Positions 15,934 through 24,530 of a stretch of DNA of 42,348 nucleotides are shown here, one piece after another. The notes under the pieces were generated by a model. It was given only the letters and a program-made list of their open reading frames with translations, did no database searches and had not been told where the DNA came from. Both the position numbers and the translations under genes were made by a program. Source of the DNA: Asaia bogorensis (GTDB lineage: Bacteria; Pseudomonadota; Alphaproteobacteria; Acetobacterales; Acetobacteraceae); the NCBI GenBank assembly GCA_945874805.1, contig CAMCJI010000005.1:1-42348 (forward strand). Reading direction: 5' to 3'. The stretch's first letter is position 1. Each line of letters begins with the position of its first letter.

Positions 15934-16099
15934 GAAGGGAAGGCAAGGTCTTCTTTTTTTGGAAAAAAAGAAGCAAAAAAACCACCGTGCTCGGGCTTGT
16001 CCCGAGCATCCACGCCTGCACACTGCTGGCAAGCCGAAGCTCTTCGGGATGAAAGTTTTTTGCTTCCTTTTTTTCAAAAAAGAAGATGCTTCCTTCCTG
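15934..16099. repeat. Paired-palindrome element, copy 3
   Basis: Left palindrome at 15950-15973 (CTTCTTTTTTTG / GAAAAAAAGAAG in form), then CAAAAAAACC. Right palindrome at 16063-16085, preceded by AAAGTTTTTTG and with one extra C (CTTCC). The centre differs from other copies: it contains a GCTCGGG...CCCGAGC hairpin at about 15989-16007, resembling common alphaproteobacterial REP sequences. It lies in the divergent gap between the OCD homologue and the DAO-type oxidoreductase, so promoters of both must lie in or beside it. Confidence 0.8.
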
Positions 16100-16130
16100 C
16101 CACTTGCCTAGTTCGAAACGGAGCGAGCCA

Positions 16131-17300
16131 TTGAACATCGTTATCATCGGCGGCGGTGCTGTCGGGAGTTCCACGGCGTATCATCTGGCGTCCATGCCGG
16201 GGTTTTCCGGGCGGATTACGGTGATCGAGCGGGACCCGACGTATCGGATCGCGTCGTCTTCGCTGTCGGCGAGTTCGATCCGGACGCAGTTCTCCAATCC
16301 GGTGAATATTGCGATGTCGCAGTATGGCATGGCGTTTCTGAAGGCGGCGCCGGCGGCGCTGGCGGTGGGGGGCGAGGCCCCTGCCCTGTCGCTGCATGAG
16401 CGCGGGTATCTGTTCCTGTCCACGCCGGAGGGCGAGGCGGTGATGCGGGAGAACCATGCGGTGCAGCGCGCAGCCGGGGCGGATGTGGATCTGCTGTCGC
16501 CCGCCGAGATCCGGGCGGCGTTTCCGTGGATGAGCACGGAGGGGATCGCGCTGGCGTGTTTCGGGCGGTCTGGGGAGGGGTGGTTCGACGGACCGGGGCT
16601 GCTGGCGGCGTATCGGCGCAAGGCGCGGTCGCTCGGCGTCACCTATCTGCCGCGCGATGCGGTGGGGGTGCGGCGCGCGGGCGAGCGGATCACCGCGGTG
16701 GTGCTGGATGACGGGGCGGAGGTGGCGGCGGATATCGTGGTCAATGCCGCCGGGCCGTGGTCTGCCAGGGTGGCCGGGTGGATGGGGATCGACCTGCCGG
16801 TGCGGGCGCGCAAGCGGCTGGTGTATGTGGTGGCGTGCAAGACGCCGCTGCCTGGCTGCCCGATGGTGATCGATTCCAGCGGCAATTTCTTCCGGCCGGA
16901 GGGGCCCGGCTACATCACCGGGCGCTCGCCTGGCGAGGGGGAGCCGGACCCGGACGATGCGCCGCTGGAGGTGGATGACGCGATGTTCCACGACTACGTG
17001 TGGCCGGCGATCGCGGCGCGGATTCCGGCGCTGGAGGAACTGAAGCAGACGGGGTCCTGGGCCGGCTACTACGAATACAACACGTTCGACCATAACGGCG
17101 TGGTCGGCCCGCATCCCGCCTGCGCGAACATGATCTTCGCCACCGGCTTCTCTGGCCACGGCATGCAGCACTCCCCGGCGAGCGGGCGGGCGGTGGCGGA
17201 ACTGATCGCCCACGGGGCGTTCGCGACGCTGGATCTGTCGCAACTCGGCTGGCAGCGAATTCTGGACGGCGTGCCGTTCGTGGAGAAGAATATCTGGTAG
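16131..17300 (+). CDS. FAD-dependent oxidoreductase, DAO family
   Basis: A 389-residue flavoenzyme of the D-amino-acid oxidase / sarcosine or glycine oxidase / FOXRED1-like group. The start MNIVIIGGGAVGSSTAYHL contains the GxGxxG dinucleotide motif. FSNPVNIAMSQYGMAFL and the late NGVVGPHPACANMIFATGFSGHGMQHSPASGRAVAELI complete the FAD-binding fold. I chose a TTG start at 16131 because GGAG (16120-16123) lies 7 bases upstream and the protein begins exactly at the beta strand. The earlier in-frame ATG at 16086 is inside the repeat element. It is likely to oxidise an amino or imino acid; the electron acceptor is unknown. It is divergent from the OCD homologue. Confidence 0.88.
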   Translation: MNIVIIGGGAVGSSTAYHLASMPGFSGRITVIERDPTYRIASSSLSASSIRTQFSNPVNIAMSQYGMAFLKAAPAALAVGGEAPALSLHERGYLFLSTPEGEAVMRENHAVQRAAGADVDLLSPAEIRAAFPWMSTEGIALACFGRSGEGWFDGPGLLAAYRRKARSLGVTYLPRDAVGVRRAGERITAVVLDDGAEVAADIVVNAAGPWSARVAGWMGIDLPVRARKRLVYVVACKTPLPGCPMVIDSSGNFFRPEGPGYITGRSPGEGEPDPDDAPLEVDDAMFHDYVWPAIAARIPALEELKQTGSWAGYYEYNTFDHNGVVGPHPACANMIFATGFSGHGMQHSPASGRAVAELIAHGAFATLDLSQLGWQRILDGVPFVEKNIW

Positions 17301-17321
17301 GGCGGGCTTGCGGCGCGGCGA

Positions 17322-18824
17322 TCAGGAATACTGAAACGCCGCGTCGTCCAGGTCGATTTTCGGGAACTCGTCCTTCTCGTTCCAGTAGTCCTGGGTGTGC
17401 GACCAGTCCGGCTTGTCGCCGCGCTTGGGCAGCAGGTGCAGGCCGCGCAGGAGGTAGCCGGGATTGAAGTTCTCCGGGTCGATCCAGGGGAGGAGCTGCA
17501 TCTCGGCGTCTTCCGGGCGCAGGGTGGGCACCACAACGCGGGCCTGACGGGCCTCCATATGGTTCAGGAGGCGGCAGACGAAGTCTGAGACGAGGTCGGC
17601 ACGCAGCGTCCAGGCGGAGCGGAAATAGCCGAAAACCCAGGCCATGTTGGGCACGCCGGTGAACATCATGCCGCGATAGGTGACGGTGTCGCCGAAGACG
17701 AGCGGCTTGCCGTCGATGGCGAAATCGATGTCGCCCAGGACGTTGAGGTGGAAGCCGGTGGCGGTGACGATGATGTCGGCCGGCAGTTCCTCGCCGGATT
17801 TCAGCATGATGCCGGTGGGGGTGAAGCGTTCGATCTCATCAGTGACGACGGAGGCTTTGCCTTCACCGATGGCGCGCATCATGTCGCCGTCGGGCGTGAC
17901 CGCGATGCGCTGGCGCCAGGGGCGGTAGCTGGGGGTGAAGTGCTTTTCCATGTCGAAGCCGGCGGGCAGGTAGTGGCGGACGCCGGCCAGCAGTTCCTGC
18001 TTGGTCTTTTCGGGTTCGGTGAAGGTGCGGCGGGTGAAGATGTCGGAATCGCGCAGGATGCGGCGGCGGACGATTTCGTGGATCCAGGCCTCATCCACGC
18101 CGAGGTCGCGCAGTTCGTCGGCCAGCGCGATGGCGTTGCGCTGGGTGCGGAAGAAGGTGGGCGAGCGTTGCAGCATGGTGATATGGGCGACGTCGGCGGC
18201 CATCGCCGGGATGATGGTGGCCGCGGTGGCGCCGGAGCCGATGACGACGACGCGCTTGCCCTTGTAGTCAAGGTCCTCGGGCCATTTCATCGGGTGGACG
18301 ATGCTGCCCTGGAAGTCGGCCATCCCTGGCCATTCCGGCGTGTAGCCCTCGGAGTGCCGATAGTAGCCCTGGCACATCCACAGGAAGTTGGCGGTGAAGC
18401 GGGTGGGCTGGCCGGTCGCGGTTTGCGTGGCCTCGATCGTCCACATCTGCTCGGCGGAGGACCAGGTGGCGGCGGTGATGTGGTGGCCGTAGCGGATGTG
18501 GCGTTCCAGGTCGTTCTCGGCGATCACCTCGCCGAGGTAGCGGCGGATTTCCTCGGCGGTGGCGATCGGCGCGGTGGTCCAGGGCTTGAAGCGGTAGCCG
18601 AAGGTGTAGAGATCGGAATCCGAGCGGATGCCAGGGTATTTGTGGGTGAGCCACGTCCCGCCGAAGCTGGCCTGCGCCTCCAGAATGACGAAGCTGCGGC
18701 CCGGGCATTGCTGTTGCAGGTGGTAGGCGCCGCCGAGGCCGGAGATGCCGGCGCCGACGATCAGCACGTCCACATGCGCGACGGCCTGCTCGGCGGCGGT
18801 GGTGGCGAATGGCGCGTCGTTCAT
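17322..18824 (-). CDS. Flavin-containing (Baeyer-Villiger-type) monooxygenase
   Basis: A 500-residue class B flavoprotein monooxygenase. The FAD motif is GAGISG (24-29, in VLIVGAGISGLG). The fingerprint F-x-G-x3-H-x3-W-P is complete at 171-182 (FQGSIVHPMKWP). The NADP motif is IGSGATA (195-201). IVTATGFHLNVLG is the typical ATG motif before the C-terminal part. Such enzymes insert oxygen into ketones or oxidise N/S atoms using NADPH. It lies alone on the minus strand, downstream of an SDR gene (74-bp gap); alcohol-to-ketone oxidation by the SDR and then ester formation by the monooxygenase is a plausible but unproven pairing. It converges on the DAO-type gene. Confidence 0.92.
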   Translation of the reverse strand: MNDAPFATTAAEQAVAHVDVLIVGAGISGLGGAYHLQQQCPGRSFVILEAQASFGGTWLTHKYPGIRSDSDLYTFGYRFKPWTTAPIATAEEIRRYLGEVIAENDLERHIRYGHHITAATWSSAEQMWTIEATQTATGQPTRFTANFLWMCQGYYRHSEGYTPEWPGMADFQGSIVHPMKWPEDLDYKGKRVVVIGSGATAATIIPAMAADVAHITMLQRSPTFFRTQRNAIALADELRDLGVDEAWIHEIVRRRILRDSDIFTRRTFTEPEKTKQELLAGVRHYLPAGFDMEKHFTPSYRPWRQRIAVTPDGDMMRAIGEGKASVVTDEIERFTPTGIMLKSGEELPADIIVTATGFHLNVLGDIDFAIDGKPLVFGDTVTYRGMMFTGVPNMAWVFGYFRSAWTLRADLVSDFVCRLLNHMEARQARVVVPTLRPEDAEMQLLPWIDPENFNPGYLLRGLHLLPKRGDKPDWSHTQDYWNEKDEFPKIDLDDAAFQYS

Positions 18825-18897
18825 CGGCGGCTTCCTGGCGTTTCGGCGGGGAGTATGCGGCGGGCGGCGCCGGTTTTCCAGCGCCGCCCGCGCGCGC

Positions 18898-19662
18898 CTA
18901 GCCGCTGTTGCGGTTCAGGGCGGCGACGTAGCCGCGGTTCCAGGTGGGGCACATCCATACTTCATTGATCACCACCCGCGCCGGCAGGCAGGCGACGTAG
19001 CGGATGAGGTCGCCGAGGTCCTCGGATTGCGCCATCTTCGCCCGGTCCTCGGCGCTGACGGGGATCGGCCGCTTGTCGAGGATCGGGGTTGCGACCTCGC
19101 CGGGCAGCACCGCGGTGCAGCGGATGTTGTTGACACACTCCTGCTGGTTGACGGTGTGGCACAGCGCCACCGCGCCGTGCTTGGCCGCGGTGTAGGCAGC
19201 GCCCGAGAGGCTGCTGATCGAACGCCCGGCCATGCTGGCGGTGACGATGATCGTGCCTTCCTGCTGGGCGCGCATCATCGGCAGCACGGCGGAGATGCTG
19301 TAGAACACGCTGTTCAGGTTGGCGCCGATGACGAGGTCCACGCCCTCGGGCTGCAGCACCGCCCAGTCGCGGTCGCGGATGTTCGCACCGGCGTTGGCAA
19401 CCAGGATTTCCAGCCGGCCGAAGGTGGCGCCGATCCAGGCGGCAATCGCGCCGACACGCGCCGAGTCGGTCAGGTCGCCTGGCTGCACATGCGCTTTGCC
19501 GCCGGCGGCGATGATGCGGGCGGCGACCGATTCCAGCGGTTCCGTGCGGCGCCCGGTCAGCACGATCTCCGCGCCCTCCTTCGCCAGCGCCAGTGCCGCG
19601 GCCTCGCCGATGCCGGAACCGGCGCCGGTCACCCATGCGATCTTGCCTTGAAGCTGTGCCAT
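18898..19662 (-). CDS. SDR family oxidoreductase
   Basis: Classical SDR of 254 residues: TGAGSGIG (12-19), ANAG (89-92), S143 in TASMAG, Y157 and K161 (YTAAK). The stretch NIRCTAVLPGEVATPIL matches the PG motif. The C-terminus INEVWMCPTWNRGYVAALNRN resembles the clavaldehyde dehydrogenase/YdfG-type subgroup, in which the C-terminus is extended. The start at ATG 19662 follows a GGGGGAGAG purine block. It precedes the flavin monooxygenase on the same strand and is divergent from the hydroxyacid dehydrogenase (147-bp gap). The substrate is not known; likely a small secondary alcohol or ketone. Confidence 0.88.
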   Translation of the reverse strand: MAQLQGKIAWVTGAGSGIGEAAALALAKEGAEIVLTGRRTEPLESVAARIIAAGGKAHVQPGDLTDSARVGAIAAWIGATFGRLEILVANAGANIRDRDWAVLQPEGVDLVIGANLNSVFYSISAVLPMMRAQQEGTIIVTASMAGRSISSLSGAAYTAAKHGAVALCHTVNQQECVNNIRCTAVLPGEVATPILDKRPIPVSAEDRAKMAQSEDLGDLIRYVACLPARVVINEVWMCPTWNRGYVAALNRNSG

Positions 19663-19809
19663 CCCACTCTCCCCCATGCTCTTGTGACTATGTGCCCGGC
19701 GTGATGAAGTCGCCGCCGGTATCGCTATCAGGCCACCACGTTGGCCGCGGATATGCAATTGCCTCGCCAAACGTGCCTGCCTAAAAAAATTGACCGAGGA
19801 GGAAACCAA

Positions 19810-20850
19810 ATGGCCAAGTTCAAGATCGCAACCCCAGCCGGGGCGAGCTTCACCACCGCCCCCGTGGACTACGACTATGAGATGGAGCCCCTTGCCGGGC
19901 TCGACTACGAAATCGTCGAAGGCCCGATGAACGAGGACGGGTTCGCGGAATTCGCGCGCGACGCGGATGCGATCTACGCCAAGGGCATCCCCATCTCGAA
20001 GAAGATCATCGACGGGCTGACCCGCTGCAAAACCATCACGCTCGGCAGCGTGGGCGTGGACTCGGTGGATGTCGCCGCCGCCACCGCGAAGGGCATCCCG
20101 GTCACCAACTGCCCGGACACCTTCATCGAAGAAGTTGCCGACCACTGCCTGATGCTGCTGCTCGGCTGCTTCCGCGACGTGATCGGCCAGGACAAGCTGG
20201 TGCGCGACGGCCGCTGGCGCGAGGGGCGCACGCCCCTGCTGCAAATCCCGCGCCTGATGGGCCAGACCCTCGGCCTGATCGCCTTCGGCCACGTCGCCCG
20301 CGCGGTTGCCAAGCGCGCCAAGCCGTTCGGCCTGATCATCAAGGCCTATGACCCGTTCATCGAGGAACTGGTGATGGTCGAACACGGCGTGCTGCCCTGC
20401 ACGCTGGAAGAAGTCATGGCCTGCGACTTCGTCTCCATGCACGCGCCGGCAACCCCGGAAGCGCAGGCGATGATCAAGGCCAAGCACTTCGCCATGATGA
20501 AGCCGACCGCCTACTTCCTCAACGTCGGCCGCGGACCCACCGTGGACGAAGCCGCGATGATCGCAGCACTCGACGCCAAGCAGTTCGCCGGCGCAGGCCT
20601 CGACGTGCTGGTGCAGGAGCCGCCGCAGCAGGACAACCTGCTGCTGCGCATGCCCAACGTGATCCTCTCCGCCCACACCGCCTCGGCCTCCGCCCGCTTC
20701 GACCCCGCACGCAAGCGCCGCGTGGGCCAGGAACTGGCACTGGCACTGACCGGCCGCTGGCCGATGAGCTGCGTGAACCCGACCGTGCTGCCGAAACTCG
20801 ACCGCCGCCGGTGGCAGCCGATCTCGATGGAGCGCGGGCCGAATAGCTAG
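19810..20850 (+). CDS. D-2-hydroxyacid dehydrogenase family protein
   Basis: A 346-residue NAD-dependent dehydrogenase of the D-isomer 2-hydroxyacid (PGDH/VanH-like) family. Catalytic residues are R241 (NVGRGPTVDEAAM), E270 (LDVLVQEPP) and H289 (SAHTASAS). An aspartate, D181 in KAYDPF, favours NAD. The nucleotide loop reads GLIAFGHVA, so the first glycine of GxGxxG is Ala158. The N-terminus is longer than a minimal family member. AGGAGGAAACCAA upstream of ATG 19810 is one of the best ribosome sites in the window, and codons are strongly C-ending, both suggesting high expression. Element copy 4 follows immediately after the stop. Confidence 0.9.
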   Translation: MAKFKIATPAGASFTTAPVDYDYEMEPLAGLDYEIVEGPMNEDGFAEFARDADAIYAKGIPISKKIIDGLTRCKTITLGSVGVDSVDVAAATAKGIPVTNCPDTFIEEVADHCLMLLLGCFRDVIGQDKLVRDGRWREGRTPLLQIPRLMGQTLGLIAFGHVARAVAKRAKPFGLIIKAYDPFIEELVMVEHGVLPCTLEEVMACDFVSMHAPATPEAQAMIKAKHFAMMKPTAYFLNVGRGPTVDEAAMIAALDAKQFAGAGLDVLVQEPPQQDNLLLRMPNVILSAHTASASARFDPARKRRVGQELALALTGRWPMSCVNPTVLPKLDRRRWQPISMERGPNS

Positions 20851-20856
20851 TTAGTA

Positions 20857-21055
20857 GAAGATAAGCGTCTTCTTTTTGTGAACAAAAAGAAGCAAAAAAA
20901 CTTTATTCGTTGGTGGGGGCGTTAGCGGCAGAGTTGGCTTTTGGCGGCGTGGGTTTTATGGCTTCGCCGTCTTTTCACCAACTCTGCGGCTTGCGGCGAA
21001 ACCACGGGGAAAAGTTTTTTGCTTCTTTTTTTCAAAAAAGAAGGTGCTTCCTTCT
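20857..21055. repeat. Paired-palindrome element, copy 4
   Basis: The left palindrome at 20869-20892 is identical to copies 1 and 2. The right palindrome at 21022-21043 is identical to copy 2. The inner arms GCAGAGTTGG (about 20928-20937) and CCAACTCTGC (about 20978-20987) are complementary to each other but differ from the inner arms of copy 2. The shared central motif is GGCTTCGCCGTCTT. It separates the hydroxyacid dehydrogenase from the AtzG/AtzE-like pair on the same strand. Confidence 0.87.
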
Positions 21056-21071
21056 TAACACGAAGATCGCA

Positions 21072-21242
21072 ATGACCGACGACGTTGAGGCGCTGCTGAA
21101 ACTGGCCGGCATCAGCCCCCCGCCTGATCGGGCGCAGGCGCTTATGGCCGGAATGCGCGACCTGCGCCAGCAGGCGGAGATCGTGCGCGGGCTGGCCGAG
21201 GGCGAGCCGGCCACTGTGTTTCGGGTGGACCCGCTGGGATGA
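21072..21242 (+). CDS. AtzG-like small subunit (DUF4089)
   Basis: A 56-residue protein: MTDDVEALLKLAGISPPPDR, then a helix rich in Ala/Leu, ending EGEPATVFRVDPLG. This matches the DUF4089/AtzG pattern, a GatC-like small partner of amidase-signature enzymes in which the C-terminal PATVF segment lies along the large subunit. The stop overlaps the amidase start as ATGA, so they are translated together. The frame is open further upstream into repeat element 4, but that part is repeat-derived and excluded. The ribosome site before ATG 21072 is weak (GAAGAT). AtzG with AtzE hydrolyses 1-carboxybiuret in the cyanuric-acid pathway; whether this pair shares that substrate is unknown. Confidence 0.8.
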   Translation: MTDDVEALLKLAGISPPPDRAQALMAGMRDLRQQAEIVRGLAEGEPATVFRVDPLG

Positions 21243-22609
21243 GCATTGCCGACATGGCCCGCGCGTTGCGCAGTGGCGAGGTGACGTCCGAGGCGCTGAC
21301 GCGCCAGGCGCTGCGGCGTATTCAGGCGGTGGATCATCGGATCGATGCGTTCATCACTGTCACTCCCGCGCGTGCCCTTGCGGATGCCAGGATGGCCGAT
21401 GGTTTGCTGGCACGCAGCATGGATCGCGGGGCGCTGCATGGCATTCCCTATGCGCTGAAGGATATTTTCGACACCGTCGGCATCCGCACCACCTGCCATT
21501 CCAAGCTGCGGGAGGAGCATGTGCCCGCCGAGGATTGCTTCGTCGGCGCGCGGCTGGCCGCGGCCGGGGCGGTGCTGCTGGGCAAGCTCGGCACGCATGA
21601 ATTCGCCGTCGGCGGGCCGAGCCATGACCTGCCGTTTCCGCCGCCGCGCAATCCGTGGAATCGCGAGCATGTGCCGGGCGGTTCCTCCTCCGGCGCCGGG
21701 GCGGCGATTGCGGCGGGGATGGTGCGGATTGCGATGGGCTCGGATACCGGCGGCTCGATCCGCCATCCCTCGGCCTATTGCGGCGTGGTCGGGCTGAAGC
21801 CGACCTATGGGCGGGTGAGCCGGCGCGGGGTCGCGGCGCTCTCCTGGTCGATGGACCATTGCGGGCCGATGGGCCGCAGCGTCGAGGATGTGGCGATCCT
21901 GCTCGGGGCGGTGGCGGGCCATGACAGCCTCGATCCCGGCAGCGCCGATGTGCCGGTCGGCGATTACCTCGGCGGGTTGGAACGCGGCGTGGCCGGGCTG
22001 CGCCTGGGCGTGCCGCGGGCGTGGCTGGCGCAGACGGCCGGGCCGGTGCGAGACGGGATCGAGCGGGTGCTGCTTGCGCTCACGGCGGCCGGCGCCGTGG
22101 TCAGCGACGTGGTGGTGCCGGATCTGGGGGAGATTTCGGCCTGCGGGCGCGTGATCCTGTCGGCCGAGGCGTTTGCCGCGCATGCCGCCGACCTGCGGGC
22201 GCGGCCAGGCGACTACGGCCGCATCGCCTTCACCAGGCTGGCCGCCGGGGCGGCGCTGACGGCGGAGGATCTGATGCAGGCCCAGCGCCTGCGCCGGCAG
22301 ATGACGGAGCGGATGAACCGTGTGTTCGACAAGGCCGACGCGCTGATCTGCCCGAATGTGATGATCGAGGCCCCGCGCTTCGACGCGCTGCCGGACGCGA
22401 TGGCGCCGGGCGCGCCGATGCAGATGATCCAGTTCAACGTCACCGGCCATCCCGCTTTGGCGATGCCGATCGGGCTTGGGCTGGGCGGGCTGCCGATCGG
22501 CCTGCAGATCGCCGGGCGCGGCTTCGATGAGGCGACGGTGCTGCGGGTGGGGCGCGCGATCGAGGTGCTGTCAGGCTGGGAGCAGGTGGCCTTGCCTGTG
22601 GTCGCGTAG
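21239..22609 (+). CDS. Amidase-signature enzyme, AtzE-like
   Basis: A 456-residue amidase-signature hydrolase. The Ser-cisSer-Lys triad is visible as K74 (YALKDIF), S149 (GGSSSGAG) and nucleophile S173 (GSDTGGSIRHPS), with the expected 24-residue spacing between the serines. CGVVGLKPTYGRVSRRGV continues the signature. The coupled upstream AtzG-like gene points to the AtzE subgroup (1-carboxybiuret or related small amide hydrolysis), but no cyanuric-acid genes are in view, so only a small-amide hydrolase is claimed. It ends 2 bp before the convergent permease gene of an ABC importer that could bring in its substrate. Confidence 0.88.
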   Translation: MSIADMARALRSGEVTSEALTRQALRRIQAVDHRIDAFITVTPARALADARMADGLLARSMDRGALHGIPYALKDIFDTVGIRTTCHSKLREEHVPAEDCFVGARLAAAGAVLLGKLGTHEFAVGGPSHDLPFPPPRNPWNREHVPGGSSSGAGAAIAAGMVRIAMGSDTGGSIRHPSAYCGVVGLKPTYGRVSRRGVAALSWSMDHCGPMGRSVEDVAILLGAVAGHDSLDPGSADVPVGDYLGGLERGVAGLRLGVPRAWLAQTAGPVRDGIERVLLALTAAGAVVSDVVVPDLGEISACGRVILSAEAFAAHAADLRARPGDYGRIAFTRLAAGAALTAEDLMQAQRLRRQMTERMNRVFDKADALICPNVMIEAPRFDALPDAMAPGAPMQMIQFNVTGHPALAMPIGLGLGGLPIGLQIAGRGFDEATVLRVGRAIEVLSGWEQVALPVVA

Positions 22610-22611
22610 CG

Positions 22612-23373
22612 CTATTTCCGCCCGCCGGCCGCTTGGCCCAGCCCGAGCAGCAGCACGGAGACGGCGCTGAGGATCACCGCCGCGGCACAGATCGCCGGGC
22701 TGAGGAACTCGCGCATCCCCGCCAGCATCTGCCGCGGCAGGGTGTATTGGCCCGGGCCGGCGATGAACAAAGCGACCACCAACTCGTCGAAGCTGGTGGC
22801 GAAGGCGAACAGCGCGCCGGCGGCGATGGCCGGCGCCACCAGCGGCACGGCAATGCGCCACAGCGCCAGGCCCGGCGAGGCGCCGAGGCTGGCGGCGGCG
22901 CGCAGCAGGCTGCGGTCGAAACCCTGTAAGGCGGCGAGCACGGTGACGATCACGTAGGGCAAGGCGAGCACGGTATGCGCCAGTACCAGCCCGGCGAAGG
23001 TGCCGTTCAGCCCGACGACGGCGGCGGCGAAATACATCGCCAGCCCGGCGATGACCGAGGGCACCACCAGCGGTGCCGACAGCAGCGCCATCACCCAGGG
23101 GCGCGGCTGACTGAGCCAGAGGCCGATGCCCGCGAGCGCGCCCAGCGCGGTCGCCAGCACGGCGGTGGCACCACCGACGATGATGCTGTTGCGGGTGGCG
23201 AGCATCCAGCGCTCGGAGCCGAAGAACTCGCTGTACCAGCGCAGCGACACGCCGGGCAGCGGCAGGCTGAGCAGCGTGCCGGAGGTGAACGAGATGGGCA
23301 CGACGACGACCAGGGGGGCGACCAGGAAGATCAGCACCAGCACGGCGGCGCCCAGCGCCAGCACCCGCGTCAT
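22612..23373 (-). CDS. ABC transporter permease (PotC-like)
   Basis: Inner-membrane permease of 253 residues and about six transmembrane helices, in the polyamine/thiamine/iron-type (COG1177, PotC-like) family. The EAA loop reads LRAAASLGASPGLALWRIAVPLVAPAI at about 165-190, the contact for the ATPase. The ATG overlaps the upstream permease stop as ATGA. It is the third gene of the minus-strand series binding protein - permease - permease. No ATPase gene follows; the series ends tail-to-tail against the amidase with a 2-bp gap. Confidence 0.9.
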   Translation of the reverse strand: MTRVLALGAAVLVLIFLVAPLVVVVPISFTSGTLLSLPLPGVSLRWYSEFFGSERWMLATRNSIIVGGATAVLATALGALAGIGLWLSQPRPWVMALLSAPLVVPSVIAGLAMYFAAAVVGLNGTFAGLVLAHTVLALPYVIVTVLAALQGFDRSLLRAAASLGASPGLALWRIAVPLVAPAIAAGALFAFATSFDELVVALFIAGPGQYTLPRQMLAGMREFLSPAICAAAVILSAVSVLLLGLGQAAGGRK

Positions 23374-24527
23374 GCCGGCCGCCCGAAGGCGCGGGCCGCC
23401 ATCCGCCCGGCAAGCACCGTCAGCGCGACGCCGGCCGTCAGCAGCACGGCAAGTGCCGCCGCCATGCCCCAGTTCAGGCTGGCCGTGGCGTATTCCGCTA
23501 TGAAGGCGCCGACCATCTGGTCTCCGCCGCCGCCCATCAGGGCGGGGGTGATGTAGAAGCCGCAGGCGAGCATGAACACGATCAGCCCGCCTGCGCGCAC
23601 GCCCGGCAGGGTCAACGGCAGATAGACGCGCACGAAGGCGAGCCAACCGGGGGCGCCGAGGCTGGCGGCGGCGCGCATCAGCCGCGGATCGACCCGGCGC
23701 ATCACGGCGACCAGCGGCAGCACGGCGAAGGGCAGCAGCACATGCACCATCGCCAGCAGCACCGCGAAGCGGGTGAACATGATCTGCACCGGCGCCTCGA
23801 CCAGGCCGAGGGCCAGCAGGGCGGCGTTCACCGGGCCCTCGCGTTGCAGCAGCACGAACCAGGCGGTGGTGCGCACGATGATCGAGATCCAGAACGGTAC
23901 CAGCACCGCCATCAGCGCGAGGCGCGCCCAGCGGGGCCGCAGGGTGGCGATCGCCCAGGCGACGGGGTAGGCGAGCAGCAGGCAGATCGCCGTAACCGCC
24001 GCGGCGATCAGGAAGGTGCGGCCGAACAGCGGCAGGAAGATCGCCTCGCGGGCCGGCACCGGCCGCACATCGCCGGCGGGCGTGAGGTCGAGATCGACGG
24101 CGCGCAGCAGATAGAGTGGCGTGACGCCGATGGCGGCGCGGCGCAGCACGCGCCAGGTGTCCGGGTCGGACCAGCCGGGGTGGATCGCGGGCAGGGCCAT
24201 CGCGTAGGGGGCGGCGGGCTGGGCGGCGGCGGTGCGGATCAGCAGGCCGCGCAGGCCCGTCCGCTCGAAGTTGAGCCGCTGGGCGAGGCCGCCGATCGCC
24301 TGCTCCTCGTCTGCTCTACGCAGTTCGGTGGCGATGGTGGCGAAGACATCCTCACCGGGGAGGCCCTGCCCATCCCACGCGCGCAGCAGCACGGCAGTTT
24401 GCGGCAGGGTGGCGCGCAGTTCGGGGTCGCGCAGGGCGGTGGCCAGCACCAGCAGCAGCGGCGCGATCAGCGCCGCGACGACCAGGGCCAGCGCCGGCAG
24501 GATCAGCCAGCGGGAGGCGTGGGCCAA
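23370..24527 (-). CDS. ABC transporter permease (PotB-like) with periplasmic insert
   Basis: A 385-residue inner-membrane permease of the PotB-like (COG1176) family. After the first helix (about 8-30) comes a long periplasmic insertion of about 130 residues, before the core helices starting near 165. Such an insert is typical of this subgroup. The EAA loop is RAAASLGAPGWLAFVRVYLPLTLPGV. The start is TTG at 24527, only 3 bp after the stop of the binding-protein gene; no ATG gives a better fit. It overlaps the next permease by 4 bp. The substrate class is probably a polyamine-like or other small organic cation or amide. Confidence 0.87.
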   Translation of the reverse strand: MAHASRWLILPALALVVAALIAPLLLVLATALRDPELRATLPQTAVLLRAWDGQGLPGEDVFATIATELRRADEEQAIGGLAQRLNFERTGLRGLLIRTAAAQPAAPYAMALPAIHPGWSDPDTWRVLRRAAIGVTPLYLLRAVDLDLTPAGDVRPVPAREAIFLPLFGRTFLIAAAVTAICLLLAYPVAWAIATLRPRWARLALMAVLVPFWISIIVRTTAWFVLLQREGPVNAALLALGLVEAPVQIMFTRFAVLLAMVHVLLPFAVLPLVAVMRRVDPRLMRAAASLGAPGWLAFVRVYLPLTLPGVRAGGLIVFMLACGFYITPALMGGGGDQMVGAFIAEYATASLNWGMAAALAVLLTAGVALTVLAGRMAARAFGRPA

Positions 24528-24530
24528 TGG

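Noticed and set aside
15918-16013. N-terminal extension of the OCD homologue
   Set aside because: The residues come from repeat element copy 3 (FFASFFPKKEDL). Homology starts at the ATG at 15917.
16086-16130. ATG start for the DAO-type gene inside the repeat element
   Set aside because: It would add 15 residues encoded by the repeat. TTG at 16131 has a better ribosome site and begins at the first beta strand.
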